The notes: generated by a model not told the origin, from the letters alone. A DNA stretch of 64,000 nt from CAYVBE01 sp964572825 (GCA_964572825.1 CAZNGS010000006.1:1-64000); one strand, 5' to 3'; positions 54,601 through 62,514 are shown, numbered from the stretch's first letter. Translations and numbers: made by a program.

Positions 54601-57147
54601 GGCCTGCTCCACCAGCATCTCCCGGACATCCTCCGGCAGCTTCTGAAAGGCGGGCGTGGAGCGCATGTCCGCCGCAAAACGATGGCGCAGGATACGCATG
54701 CCGTAATCCACGCTGAGCTCCCCGCCCATGCTGTTGCCCAGCACCACGCCGGTGCGCTCGCGGGGGAAGTCCCTTTCCAGGCAGCCAGCGTCCTCCAAAG
54801 CCTGCCGCGCCACCTCCAGGGCCAGGAACTGGCCGCGATCGATGGAATCGGCGGCCACGGGCGGGATGTGGAACCGCAGGGGGTCTTTCTGAAAATCACG
54901 TATGAACGCCCCCAGGCGCGATGCGCTCTTGTCGGGGGTCTGGTGGGTCGCGTCGTAATATACTTCGAGGGCCCAGCGGTCCGGAGGAACCTCGCCCACG
55001 GCGCTCACACCGTCGCAGATGTTCTGCCAGAAGTCCCCGGGGTTTGCCGCGCCGGGGAAAACGCAGCCCATCCCCACCACGGCCACGGCGTCACGGAAGT
55101 CTTCATCCCCCTCCTGCGGAAGCTGAAGGCGAGCGGCCAGACGGCTCCCCCCAGCCGTTAGCCTCTCGTGCAGCTCTTCCACGTGCAGCAAGTTCCGCGC
55201 GCAGCCGATAACCTGTCCGCACATGTGAGGGGGCGAGTGATCCAGTCCGCGCCGCCCGACCGATGCCTCCAGCAGTTCACGAACCAGGCGCTCATATCGT
55301 CGTTTCTTCTCCGGCAGCGGCGCATCGGATGCGGCGATCTGCGCCTCCCGTTCGAACAGTCGCCTGAACCCGCCCGGCCGCGTCCACCGTGCGGGCAGAT
55401 TCAGCAGGCGCCCCGAAACAGCGGTCTCCTCTGCCATCTGGAGGGCGTGCCGGTAGGCGTCGCCGATCACCCCCGACCTGACGGCTTCCTCCGTCAGCAG
55501 ATAAGCCGTGCCCACCTGCAGCCCCACGCCGGCACCGAGTTCCGCCAGCGGCGCGGCGAACACGGCGGCCATCGCCGCCGATCGCTCTGTGGCCAGCCCT
55601 CCGGCGAACAGCACCCGCACCTGTCCCAGGGTATCCTCGGAGCGGGCCAGCAACTCGTTGACCGCCAGCTCCCATAGCACCAGGGAGCCAATGCTGCCGA
55701 CGTGCCCACCCGCCTCGTGTCCCTCCAGTATCAGGCCGTGCACCCCGGCGTCCAGCGCGCCGCGCATATGTGCCGGTGTGGGTGTGTGGAGATAGGCGGG
55801 GATTCCCGCTTCCTGAAAGGGCAGAACATCGGGCGGGCTCCCGCCGGCGACCGTGACGGCGGTCGGCCGCTCGTCGAGCAGCGCGCCCGACACGGCGCCT
55901 TCATCGTCGAAAGCCAGCACACCGACTCCGAAGGGAGCGCCGTCCAGCGCAGCGCGGGAACTGGAGACAAGCTCCCGAACCGCCGGACCGTCCATGCCGG
56001 CGGCCGCCACGTACGGCAGAGCGCCGTGGCGGGCCACTTCGGGGGCCAGCCCCGGACCATCGGTGATCACGGCCATCGGTCCCTGCACGATGGGCAATTC
56101 AGTGCCGTGGCAACGCGCCAGCGAAGAGCCGGCCTGGAAGGGCCAGTGTCTGCGGACCCGCGCGACTGTGCGTGCCACGCCGCGCCTGTAATCCAGGATG
56201 ATCTCCCGTGCATCGAGCCCCCGTTCGGCGAATCGGCGGGCGAACTCGATGCCCTGGCCCACGGGTTTCAACCCCCCGGCCAGGCCGCCCCGAGCCAGCG
56301 GTCCGAGCGCATCGTGAAAGCGCTCGGCCTGCTCTTCCACATCCTCGGTGTCTGCGAAGAGTTGCCTCTCCCGGTTGCGCAGTTCGGCCATGCGGTCGGG
56401 ACCGGTCGTGGCCAGGCCGCGGTAAGGCCGCCCCACCAGGTCGCCGACCAGCACGGTGTCCGTAGCCGACGCCTCCCGCAGCCTTTGTGCGAGGTCCGGA
56501 TCGATCGGTGACTCGGGCGCCAGCAGAACCTGGGTGTCCAGGACGCACCCGCTGCAGCCGGCCGCGTAGAGCGCGCCTGCCCCACGGGGGCCCACGCTGC
56601 CGCGCACCACGACCGGCAGGTCCAGCTCGGCCAGAAGCTCCTGGGTCAGCACAAAGGTCGTCCTGGCCGAAGTAAAGCCGGCGGCCTCGCAGCCGGAGGC
56701 CAGCACGAAATCGGCCCCGGTCTTGAGGGCGGTGCGTGCCGCGCGGCCTCCGTCCGCCTCCATCCCCGCCAGAAGTCCCGCCGACTTCAGTTCGGCCAGG
56801 GCGGAAACGAGGGCCGTCTCGGTGTCAAAAGGACCGCCCAGCACCACCCGCGCATCCGTGGGAAGCGTTCGCCGGAGGAAATCCAGCATCTCGGCGTCGG
56901 CGGCGCGTGCGGTGCAGGTGACGCAGCCCAGCCCTGCCTCCAGGGTCGATCGAACGAGCCGGCGCCCCTCGTCGGGTTCACCGTAGCGCAGGTCCAGCAA
57001 CGGCTCCGCCAGCCCCGCGCACGCCTTCAGCAGGGAAATATCCGCCAGTCCAAAGGGCTGGGCCACCCAGAAATGGAATTTCCCGTTCTTACCCATCCGT
57101 ATCTCCCCGTCAGCAGCCTGTCGAAGAACCGGGCGGAGTTCAGACAT
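48616..57147 (-). CDS. Type I polyketide/secondary-lipid megasynthase (ER-ER-KS-AT-ACP-KR-DH-PPT)
   Basis: This is a 2843-residue protein. Residues about 30-320 and 335-640 are two TIM barrels of the nitronate-monooxygenase/PfaD type (GGPFDTETALVSAL; GHEAGGHVGSIGSLVLWE). The ketosynthase is about 690-1120 (Cys 894 in DGACASSLAA; EAHGTGTRTGDP; GSVKSMVGHMKTAAG). The acyltransferase is about 1260-1570 (Ser 1365 in GHSVGEYGA). One carrier domain has Ser 1725 (LGLDSIKR). A ketoreductase starts near 2010 (VGGARGITAAM), with a hot-dog dehydratase near 2320 (DHRVAGEALLPGAA). The C-terminal phosphopantetheinyl transferase carries GIDVEKVAF near 2735 and WVAKEAALK near 2785. ATG 57147 overlaps the upstream stop (ATGTCTGA); ATG 57186 with a close AGGAGG is an alternative. 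A self-activating, likely iterative enzyme with built-in reduction; product unknown. Confidence 0.88.
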   Translation of the reverse strand: MSELRPVLRQAADGEIRMGKNGKFHFWVAQPFGLADISLLKACAGLAEPLLDLRYGEPDEGRRLVRSTLEAGLGCVTCTARAADAEMLDFLRRTLPTDARVVLGGPFDTETALVSALAELKSAGLLAGMEADGGRAARTALKTGADFVLASGCEAAGFTSARTTFVLTQELLAELDLPVVVRGSVGPRGAGALYAAGCSGCVLDTQVLLAPESPIDPDLAQRLREASATDTVLVGDLVGRPYRGLATTGPDRMAELRNRERQLFADTEDVEEQAERFHDALGPLARGGLAGGLKPVGQGIEFARRFAERGLDAREIILDYRRGVARTVARVRRHWPFQAGSSLARCHGTELPIVQGPMAVITDGPGLAPEVARHGALPYVAAAGMDGPAVRELVSSSRAALDGAPFGVGVLAFDDEGAVSGALLDERPTAVTVAGGSPPDVLPFQEAGIPAYLHTPTPAHMRGALDAGVHGLILEGHEAGGHVGSIGSLVLWELAVNELLARSEDTLGQVRVLFAGGLATERSAAMAAVFAAPLAELGAGVGLQVGTAYLLTEEAVRSGVIGDAYRHALQMAEETAVSGRLLNLPARWTRPGGFRRLFEREAQIAASDAPLPEKKRRYERLVRELLEASVGRRGLDHSPPHMCGQVIGCARNLLHVEELHERLTAGGSRLAARLQLPQEGDEDFRDAVAVVGMGCVFPGAANPGDFWQNICDGVSAVGEVPPDRWALEVYYDATHQTPDKSASRLGAFIRDFQKDPLRFHIPPVAADSIDRGQFLALEVARQALEDAGCLERDFPRERTGVVLGNSMGGELSVDYGMRILRHRFAADMRSTPAFQKLPEDVREMLVEQAMEAAVAGRPELTEDSCAGTLGSVFAGRICNHFNLGGVSFTLDGACASSLAAVNAGIQGLHSGQFDLVLAGGVETRMDPATYVMFSSLGVLSDTGAFPFDERADGFVMGEGVGMVVLKRYPDAVRDGDRIYAVIRAVGSSSDGSARSVTAPHVPGQVQAMRRAYQGAPFTPGDIGLVEAHGTGTRTGDPTELSSLTQVFGPYVERRRSVALGSVKSMVGHMKTAAGIGGLIKVALAVHHGLLPPTMNCEQPRNDYDWESSPFYLITEPSPWPDDGLPLRGAVNAFGFGGVNFHVVLEEPPRVTAEAPAAPAGQSRLPSELFLFRAPERRQMLEQIADAEAEAAADSGQALASLARQVWERCGHGRCSLAVLARDARHLGSKLHFARQTLADPDRSEITSAQGVYYGEDPLADGARTAFLFPGQGSQYVGMGGDLLDVFPFLGPVVEDVAAVARRWTGHDILPVIFPNGKPGEEELEELKENLVRTDYNHPALLAMWCAIDLFLRRAGIRPHMAAGHSVGEYGALHAAGIFGLEATGAVTCVRGARAYEQCHRSGSMAAVAAPADAVEDVLRDVQGLVVVANKNCRMQSVISGETAAVDRSLELFEKRGYRCRRLRVSSAFHTDLMSPCVGPFREALEYLPVRRPEIPVQCNLTGTAYRADGNFAEELRDALARHLVSPVEFMANVESLYAAGVRLFLEVGPGSVLCSFTDNILGERPHWSFATNVRGVSPAAQLLHALAYCFARGLHVDLPAVLPHWRRGLKTSHQPIPAVRTGGESKETRRGASQASDPFAAALQDAPREAVERYLATRRPFLQEMLENIARLDFRDFAESVAAPDEDNDDPLCSEVIDVFARRTGYPPDAIDLDLDLEAELGLDSIKRTEILNELEGRFGVELGSSPEMRTREHLSTVRGVVRVVRETLSGGESTTPVVEPPAADETEWRTDCHRLVCELREVGPPAAADEGRLAGRKVALLTAAGAPTEALKARLISSGASVMTVAMDDDGLPEHPDVVVDLCGWARQSGATPGECEDWQRVFDRRSRKLLALAQEIVQTLKERREKCLWVEATPLGGDLGATAVEAPHALSAVGLALSRCMFSDHPDLFDVLYIDFEPETDPAEVAARVVAEMSAAPSHPEIGYVDGRRHEIHWVPADRAPSDQPPLKEGSVVLAVGGARGITAAMCRELAGRAKVHFIVVGRSEVDLTAADPAEPESFETERAALIRELRASDGRVVPAEVDRAAWRRVWDQERRHNLALLRRMAAGVEYRRCDVTDAAAVQQLVREIIKRFGCIDLVVSGAGSLVEKRIEELEPDRFIAGLRPKAIGTANLLAALGDAEVDTFVNVSSIVGRWGHMGMASYSVGHETASLLTAAARADREGRWLNLVYGPWLNVGMTRVGEIIERVRLSGGSFVREAHGVEYFIAELQATESETTSFRGEEPFGVLLAGGGATDPHPLLDTVEVTGDDTARGVSVFDPKGDPLARDHRVAGEALLPGAAAVEMMAEAAGVLADPRKALVEVRDVRLLRPMRFPRGEPRRFNTLAVRTDARGENEAFECEVFTMFRPPHGGDAERVSHATCVAVFGTRRPPPEPSLLVVRHALGDHAVEMDAFWDTRLARGRRGGFRNIRAIQSVAVDSIVGDVFGPPGSAASQDRFTGDCLRLDGVLYLASLPDVFATANPAHYVESIESIRFYERDLPSTARRCRSRIGDWQGRRFSNEIEGVDALGVVRERIRRAISVRAEKPDRTEAERPIFEDLRWHPQRREIAQRLGLATRLSLTEVEIPLVMNALEATGEGDFLDEWLSERERELFEGLTHPKRRSEWLAGRICAKEAVRSLRGDTVAAAELEVLPDAQGAPALRARDAGKTPRISIAHSQGLAVAAALESAPVGIDVEKVAFDIHRFQSRFCTADEVRSTRESTGELEVPTLMNLWVAKEAALKTAGGSSLTMTNLRVRTARLDGRYIVVDLDSEAGLAVRAVCLRSHNCFYAVATQTRDAP

Positions 57148-58789
57148 ATCCCAGGTCCGCCAGGTGTTGCCTGACTGCCGTTTCATCCGCCTCCTGCACG
57201 GCGGCTCCTGCTCCGGGCATGCGGGCCTCGTCGAGACTCACGTCCTGCCGGCGAACGGGCCGTTGCACATCTCCGGTGAAAATCCCGTGCAGCACCCTTC
57301 CCTCCATGTAGTCGGGCACTCCAAGGCCGAGGGTATGGAGCACCGTGGGAGCGACGTCCAGAATGTCCGCGTCCATTCCTGTGCCTCGCGCCATACCCGG
57401 CCCGCTGGCCACCAGCACGCCTTCCATACGGTGGTTGGCGGCTTTCTCGTAATCCCCGAACACCGGCTCACCCAGCCCCGTCATCACCGCCAGCTCTCCG
57501 TGGCAAAGTGCAAAGAGCAGATCGGGGGCATCTACGAGGTAGGGGCCGCTGTGGACCGACGCGGGGCGAAGCATGTGGCTCACCGCCCGGTGGCCCGTCC
57601 AGGGGTCCTTCAATTCTTCCAGAGCTCCCATCAGGTCCTGGAGGACGCGCTCGCACTCGGGTCCGGGTTCCAGCGCTCCGTCGGTCCAGCGGTCGCGACG
57701 ATTCAGGTGTATGCCGCAATCGGAGCTCGAGAGCGCGCAGGCGGTCGTGCCGGGCCAATCCGCCAGATCCCCCAGCAAAGACTGCCCGCGCCGGCGCCGC
57801 CCCATGCGCAGCTTGCTGTTGGGCAGGCAGACGCGCAGCGCCTCACGGGCCGCTCCGAGCAATCCGGTGCGCCGCAGAACGGCCTTCGCGGCGCCCGCCC
57901 CTCGGAAAAACAGGCGGCTCCCTCTCGCCCGCGCCCTGCCTACCTTGAGAAAGCCCTTCTGCGCCAGAAAACTGTTCACGAAGAATGCGCCCCGCACCGG
58001 CCCGAACCCGTGATCGGAGACGACGAAGAACGTGGCGTTATGCCCGAAGGTCTCCCGCAACATGCCGATGGTCCGGTCAACTTCGCGAAAGAACTGCCGG
58101 GTGCCCTCGCCAAGCCCCGCGTCGGCTCCGCCGTTCTCCCGCACGCAGTAGTCCCACAGGTGGTGCTGAACGTGGTCCGTCTCGCTGACGACGCACATGA
58201 ACAGGTCCGGCTGAAACCTCTTCAGCAGGTAGCTCATGGTGCGCCGCGCGTCATGGAGGAGTGATATCTTCTCGCCCAGATAAAGGGCCATCCGTTCGCG
58301 GGGGTTGTCGCCGCGCAACTGCCCCATGCCACGCCGTGAAAGCTCGTCCCACAGTTCGGGGGGATGGGTTGCGGTGTGGTCCTGCGCGGTGCTCAGGATG
58401 CCGGTGACCATAAACCCGTTGACGGGCCAGGCCGGATAGGTGACGGGGACCCGGTAGGCCCCCACCCGGAGTCCGGCCTGCCCGGCAAGATCCCAGATGC
58501 GAGGAAGGGCGCAGTCGCTGGAGCGGACGATGCGTCCCCGGCGGGAATCCTTCGGCCACTTGAAAAAATCGTAGATGCCGTGCTGACCCGGGTTCACGCC
58601 CGTGGTCATCGAAGTCCATGCCGGCCCGGTGACGGGGGGTATGGTGGACATCAACTCGCCCCGCACACCCTCCTCAACCAGCTCGCGGAGGTTCGGCAGG
58701 TCCCCGGCGGCCATCCGCCGGTCCAGGACCGTAAACGTGGCCCCGTCCAGGCCGATAACGCACACCTTGCCCCCGGACTCAACGGTCAT
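57140..58789 (-). CDS. Type I phosphodiesterase/alkaline-phosphatase-fold protein
   Basis: The 549 residues fit the phosphodiesterase/nucleotide-pyrophosphatase family. The metal/nucleophile segment is VIGLDGATFTVLD near 10 and PVTGPAWTSMTTGVNPGQHGIYDFF near 50 (Thr as nucleophile). Later metal sites are SETDHVQHHLWDY near 196 and VVSDHGFGPV near 248, and a final LDVAPTVLHTLGLGVPDYMEGRVL matches sulfatase-fold ends. No signal peptide is visible. It overlaps the megasynthase start, so is translated with it. Such proteins hydrolyse or transfer phospho-groups; in this unit a step on a phospholipid or glycolipid head group is plausible. Confidence 0.8.
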   Translation of the reverse strand: MTVESGGKVCVIGLDGATFTVLDRRMAAGDLPNLRELVEEGVRGELMSTIPPVTGPAWTSMTTGVNPGQHGIYDFFKWPKDSRRGRIVRSSDCALPRIWDLAGQAGLRVGAYRVPVTYPAWPVNGFMVTGILSTAQDHTATHPPELWDELSRRGMGQLRGDNPRERMALYLGEKISLLHDARRTMSYLLKRFQPDLFMCVVSETDHVQHHLWDYCVRENGGADAGLGEGTRQFFREVDRTIGMLRETFGHNATFFVVSDHGFGPVRGAFFVNSFLAQKGFLKVGRARARGSRLFFRGAGAAKAVLRRTGLLGAAREALRVCLPNSKLRMGRRRRGQSLLGDLADWPGTTACALSSSDCGIHLNRRDRWTDGALEPGPECERVLQDLMGALEELKDPWTGHRAVSHMLRPASVHSGPYLVDAPDLLFALCHGELAVMTGLGEPVFGDYEKAANHRMEGVLVASGPGMARGTGMDADILDVAPTVLHTLGLGVPDYMEGRVLHGIFTGDVQRPVRRQDVSLDEARMPGAGAAVQEADETAVRQHLADLGYV

Positions 58790-58888
58790 TTCAGCCCATC
58801 CCCCATTAGCCCCTTCGCCCTGTACGCCTCATTTTAGCGAGGGGGCCGAAAAATCGCAAAGGCGTGACCGCCCCGGCGGGCCCGGCTC

Positions 58889-58918
58889 TTGACAGATACG
58901 GCGCGCGCGCCGTAGCTT
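58889..58918 (+). promoter_or_regulatory. Promoter with central perfect palindrome (operator-like)
   Basis: -35 TTGACA (58889-58894), 18-base gap and a weaker -10 TAGCTT (58913-58918). The gap is filled by the perfect 18-base palindrome TACGGCGCGCGCGCCGTA (58897-58914), a likely repressor site. It lies between the divergent phosphodiesterase and glycosyltransferase genes, 30 bases before the latter's GTG. Confidence 0.55.
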
Positions 58919-58946
58919 TGAGCGGTCTCTGCCGGGGGGAAGAGGT

Positions 58947-60014
58947 GTGTCCGAACGCGAACGTTCCTGGCCGCTCGAGCGGTTCGAAAGCGGGCTCGTC
59001 TCCGTGATCGTTCCCGTCTATAACCGCAGTCGCCTGGTGACGGAGACACTGGAGTCGGTGCGGTTGCAGACCTATCGGCCCATCGAGCTGATCGTGGTGG
59101 ACGACGGCAGCACGGACGGCACGCCGGCGGCTGTGGAGCGGTGGATGGCCGCCCGCCCGCCGGAACACCGGCTGAGCGTGGAGCTGCTCCACCAGGAACA
59201 TCGGGGCGCGCCCGCGGCGCGGAACCTGGGAGCCCGCAGCTCGCGGGGCGAGTTCGTCCGCTGGCTGGATTCCGACGACCTGCTGGCGCCTCGCTACCTG
59301 AGCGCGTGCATGGGGGCGCTGCGAGGTTCTCATTGCTCCGTTGCCACCGGCCCGGGGGTCCGCTTCTCCCGCCGGGGAGGCAAATGGCTGCACCTGGGCG
59401 AGCGCAACGGCCTGGGCCTGCCGGCGGGGCTGACCCCCCTTGAAGTGGAGTTGCGGGGAGAGAACATAACACTGCCCAACTTCGCCCTCTACCAGCGGGG
59501 TCTGGTCCGCGCCGTCGGCCCCTGGGACCCGCGCCTGCGGCAGTTCGAGGATCTGGACTATGCCCTGCGGGTGGCCGTTCTCATGCCTGAACTGGCCTAC
59601 TCGCCGGCTGCTGTCACGCTGAGGCGCGTGCACGGCGCACGCCAGATAGTTTCCCGGCGGGGGCAAGCCATCGTCCAATCCCATCGCTGGATTGTCCACC
59701 GCGCCGAGCAGATGCTCCGGCAAGCCGGACTTTGGGGGGACTATCGGGCTGCGTTCGCCTGCTTTCTGGCGCTTCGCGCCACCCGGGCCCGGCGTTGGGA
59801 AGGGGCGCTGGTGGCAGACTGGTGTCGGCGACTGCGCGCCCTGGGGCCTCCCGCTCCGCCCCTGGATTATGCTACGATGCGCCTGGGCTGGCCTCTGCTG
59901 GGTGTGCGTGGAACCCGCTTTGCATGGCGCGCCGTGCGCCTCGTCCGCAGGACGCTGGAGCCGGCGCGGAAGACGCAGCGAGTTCCCGGCGCCCTGATAC
60001 CTCACTCGATCTGA
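58947..60014 (+). CDS. Glycosyltransferase family 2
   Basis: The 355-residue protein has a GT-A domain: VSVIVPVYNRSRLVTETLESVRLQT (about 18-42), VVDDGSTDGTP (about 51-61) and the LDSDD nucleotide-sugar/metal motif (about 109-113). QFEDLDYALRVA (about 196) matches the acceptor-side ED motif. The C-terminus (from about 250) is basic and amphipathic, fitting membrane association. GTG 58947 has GGGGGAAGAGG upstream. It converges with the radical SAM gene, overlapping by 13 bases. Transfers a sugar to a glycan or lipid acceptor. Confidence 0.9.
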   Translation: MSERERSWPLERFESGLVSVIVPVYNRSRLVTETLESVRLQTYRPIELIVVDDGSTDGTPAAVERWMAARPPEHRLSVELLHQEHRGAPAARNLGARSSRGEFVRWLDSDDLLAPRYLSACMGALRGSHCSVATGPGVRFSRRGGKWLHLGERNGLGLPAGLTPLEVELRGENITLPNFALYQRGLVRAVGPWDPRLRQFEDLDYALRVAVLMPELAYSPAAVTLRRVHGARQIVSRRGQAIVQSHRWIVHRAEQMLRQAGLWGDYRAAFACFLALRATRARRWEGALVADWCRRLRALGPPAPPLDYATMRLGWPLLGVRGTRFAWRAVRLVRRTLEPARKTQRVPGALIPHSI

Positions 60015-61006
60015 TCTGCCTTCTGGTCGGCGGCCGGTGGCGGCCAGAGCTGTTCAAGCCGCGGCCCCCTGGCCGCATCCGGAGCCATGGGCCGGAAGGT
60101 GGGCACCAGGCCGAGACTGCGCCGAAGCCGGCGAGGCAGAAATCCGAGCCACCGGCCGAGCCGTTCGGCGCGCAGGCGTGCCTTGAGCTCAGCGGCGTCG
60201 AGCAGTTCCTCGCGCCCGCCGGGGCGGGGTCCGTCTATCTCTTGCTCGTGCAGTTGTCGGTGCTCGACGATTCTGCCCACCATCCCGAAGCAGCAGGCGC
60301 AAGTCTGCAACGGTTCGCGGGAGGCGAGATAGGCCCGGATACGGTCCGCCATGTCAGACCGGTCCTCGATCAGCAGGCCGTCTTCGGAGATCGTCTCCCG
60401 CGAAAGCCCAACCCTCTCAAGGCGGCGATAGGCCAGCGCCGCCTGCACGCAACGGTAGAGCCGACCACCCCGATAGGCGTGACAGAGGTCCTTGAACAGG
60501 CACGTGCGGAACACGCTCCGCGTGAGGGCCCGATCCCCGTGGGGTGCATCCCCGATGGTCTCCCGAAACAGGGGGCGATGGGTGACCCGCAGCACGGTTG
60601 CCGTCCGTCGGGCGTTTTGTGTGGCCTCTTCCAGGTCCACCCTGTCCTCGAAGCCCGGGTAGAGGCTCACGTGCAGGATGTCCACCTCGTCCCAAAGCTC
60701 CGGGCAGGCCCGGTGCAGGAGCAGACCGTTGGTCTGCAACCGGATGCGATCGGGCACGCCCGTCCTGCGCAGGGCCCGCAGGAGCGCTCCTATGTCCGGG
60801 TGGAGTAGCGGCTCACCGCCCGACACGTGCAGCTCCCGGGCGTGCGCATGGCGGCCCAGCAGCGAGAGCTCCTGTACAAGGCTTTCCGTGGGCTCGATGT
60901 GCGGTTCCGCGTAAGGGGCGAAATGGTTGCAGGCGCAGCACTGGAGGTTGCACTGTGCCACGGGATCGATGACGAGCCATCTGATGCCAGCCCTGGGGTC
61001 GGCCAT
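60002..61006 (-). CDS. Radical SAM protein
   Basis: The 334 residues hold the iron-sulfur/SAM motif CxxxCxxC (Cys 19, 23, 26 in CNLQCCAC), then ELHVSGGEPLLHPDI (about 76-90) and IRLQTNGLLL (about 108). A second set of Cys residues (FRTCLFKDLCHAYRGGRLYRCVQ and ACCFG) suggests a second cluster as in SPASM/Twitch proteins. ATG 61006 has GAGGG about 8 nt upstream; a GTG at 61063 would add 19 residues. Similar proteins occur with surface-glycan and peptide-modification genes. The substrate is unknown. Confidence 0.82.
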   Translation of the reverse strand: MADPRAGIRWLVIDPVAQCNLQCCACNHFAPYAEPHIEPTESLVQELSLLGRHAHARELHVSGGEPLLHPDIGALLRALRRTGVPDRIRLQTNGLLLHRACPELWDEVDILHVSLYPGFEDRVDLEEATQNARRTATVLRVTHRPLFRETIGDAPHGDRALTRSVFRTCLFKDLCHAYRGGRLYRCVQAALAYRRLERVGLSRETISEDGLLIEDRSDMADRIRAYLASREPLQTCACCFGMVGRIVEHRQLHEQEIDGPRPGGREELLDAAELKARLRAERLGRWLGFLPRRLRRSLGLVPTFRPMAPDAARGPRLEQLWPPPAADQKADQIE

Positions 61007-61079
61007 TGTCGGGGCCCTCGATCTCAAAAACCTGTCCGCCAGCGGCCGGACCGCCGCCGGCACAACGGCGCAGGAATCG

Positions 61080-62156
61080 TTACTGCGTGAACCAGTCTCC
61101 CAAACTGAAGTACCAGCGTCCCATGTCCAGTTCGGGTCGGTCGCCTTTCGCAGCCGTGATCACGCAGAGCGACAGGTCCCACAATCGCGTGGCCCAGGAT
61201 TGGAAGCCTGTCCGCCGCAGAAGGCGGGCCTCGTGGGAGCGCGCGGGGAAGCACGCCGTGACCAGGCCGATGCCCATGGAGCTGAGATCCAGAAGAGCGT
61301 GCCGGAGCAGGGACCTCAGGACGGGCATCCGGCTCCCCCGTGCCAGCAGTTCCGTGATGTAAGCGGCGCTCCTGTCCGGCACGGCGCGATAAACCACCAC
61401 TCCCTCGGGCCGGCCCCGCCGATAGGCGGCTGCGCAGCGGTAGTCGAACTCCGGATGCCGCACGTAGCGCCAGTTCAGGTAACGCCCATCCCGCACGGCG
61501 CACACGTCGCACGCCCCGACTGCGTCCTTCCAAAGCGCATCGAATTCCCGTCCGAACTCTTCCTCAACGGGATGGACCTCTATCTGCGAGCCCTCCTCGT
61601 CCGGAATCCGCGTTCCCAGAAATGGCTGCGCCGCACAAGCCAGAGCGGCCATCGGTCGGGGCCAGCCCCGTGCCCGGAGGAGACGCGGCAGGTCCAGAAA
61701 GCCGGCATAGACCGGCACCCGGCCTATCACCCGCGCCCCCAGGCGCCGGTTCAGAGGTGCCACCGAGGGCACCAAAAATGCGTATCCGAAGGCCACGCCG
61801 TCCTGCGCGGCGCGCTCCCCGCTGGCATGAAGCAGGCCCATCAGGGTCCCCCAGGACCGCTCGGAGGGGAGCGTTACCAGGCCGTTCACCAGCGACGCCA
61901 CGGCCGGGCGGCCCCCACGGTTGAACCGCAGATAGGTGCTGCCGACCATGCCCACCAGCCGTCCTCCCAGGAGGGCGACCGCCGTGGCGCCCGTCCCGCC
62001 CGGATTCTCCAGGCACGACCACTGCCAGTGGCCCTCGCTTCTGGTCATGCCGGCCCGGCGGCAGAAGGCGCTTAGTTTGGGCGCGAGACTATCAAGATTG
62101 GCCGAGGCGACCACACGAAACAGCGGTGTCGGATATCTGCGCGCTCTGTCGTCCAT
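61080..62156 (-). CDS. GNAT-like acyltransferase
   Basis: The 358-residue protein has an N-terminal GNAT-type half (GHWQWSCLENPGGTGATAVALLGGRLVGMVGSTYLRF, PSERSWGTLMGLLHASGERAAQDGVAFGYAFLVPSVAPLNRRLG). A second half (LWKDAVGACDVCAVRDGRYLNWRYVRHPEFDYR, LLRHALLDLSSMGIGLVTACFPARS) forms a FemAB-like tandem arrangement seen in exopolysaccharide clusters. ATG 62156 has AGAGGAG immediately upstream. No signal peptide. Probably acylates a sugar or lipid precursor; the acceptor is unknown. Confidence 0.68.
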   Translation of the reverse strand: MDDRARRYPTPLFRVVASANLDSLAPKLSAFCRRAGMTRSEGHWQWSCLENPGGTGATAVALLGGRLVGMVGSTYLRFNRGGRPAVASLVNGLVTLPSERSWGTLMGLLHASGERAAQDGVAFGYAFLVPSVAPLNRRLGARVIGRVPVYAGFLDLPRLLRARGWPRPMAALACAAQPFLGTRIPDEEGSQIEVHPVEEEFGREFDALWKDAVGACDVCAVRDGRYLNWRYVRHPEFDYRCAAAYRRGRPEGVVVYRAVPDRSAAYITELLARGSRMPVLRSLLRHALLDLSSMGIGLVTACFPARSHEARLLRRTGFQSWATRLWDLSLCVITAAKGDRPELDMGRWYFSLGDWFTQ

Positions 62157-62463
62157 GCTCCTCTTTCCGGCCGGCCGGGGTGGGCTGCGAAGCAACGGAT
62201 TATACAGGTCGGCGTCGCGGGGGCTCAAGGCGCCCGGGTCAGCAAAGAAAGGAACATCCTGGGTTGTTGCTGCCGCTGCAATAGGAGCGGGGGCCGGGGA
62301 CGCACTGCCGATGGCCGACGTCATGGACTGGCGCGCGTTATCCGACCGTCGCACCGTCGACGTCGGCTTCCACCCGGGGGGACTGGCATCTCCACCCATC
62401 ACGCGAAGAGCCCTCGCCCGCCTCGCCGTGGGCACCGTTGACAGCGTCCGAGGAGCCTGCATA
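62157..62463. other. Divergent intergenic region, 307 bases
   Basis: Lies between the GNAT-like and dolichol-type glycosyltransferase genes. It holds the plus-strand promoter at 62438-62465; I see nothing else I can support. Confidence 0.5.
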
Positions 62464-62465
62464 AT
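62438..62465 (+). promoter_or_regulatory. Sigma-70-type promoter
   Basis: Perfect -35 TTGACA (62438-62443), 16-base spacer and -10 CATAAT (62460-62465, five of six). Predicted transcript start near 62472 places the real start codon of the next gene at 62485 or 62515 rather than at ATG 62464. Confidence 0.55.
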
Positions 62466-62514
62466 GGCTCACCGAACCCGGGGCATGCGCTTGAACGAAC
62501 GGAACTGGACGACT

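Noticed and set aside
48616..57147. A complete enediyne antibiotic cluster.
   Set aside because: The domain order fits, but no warhead cassette or TEBC-type thioesterase genes are next to it, and reductases are fused. A lipid-type product is more likely.
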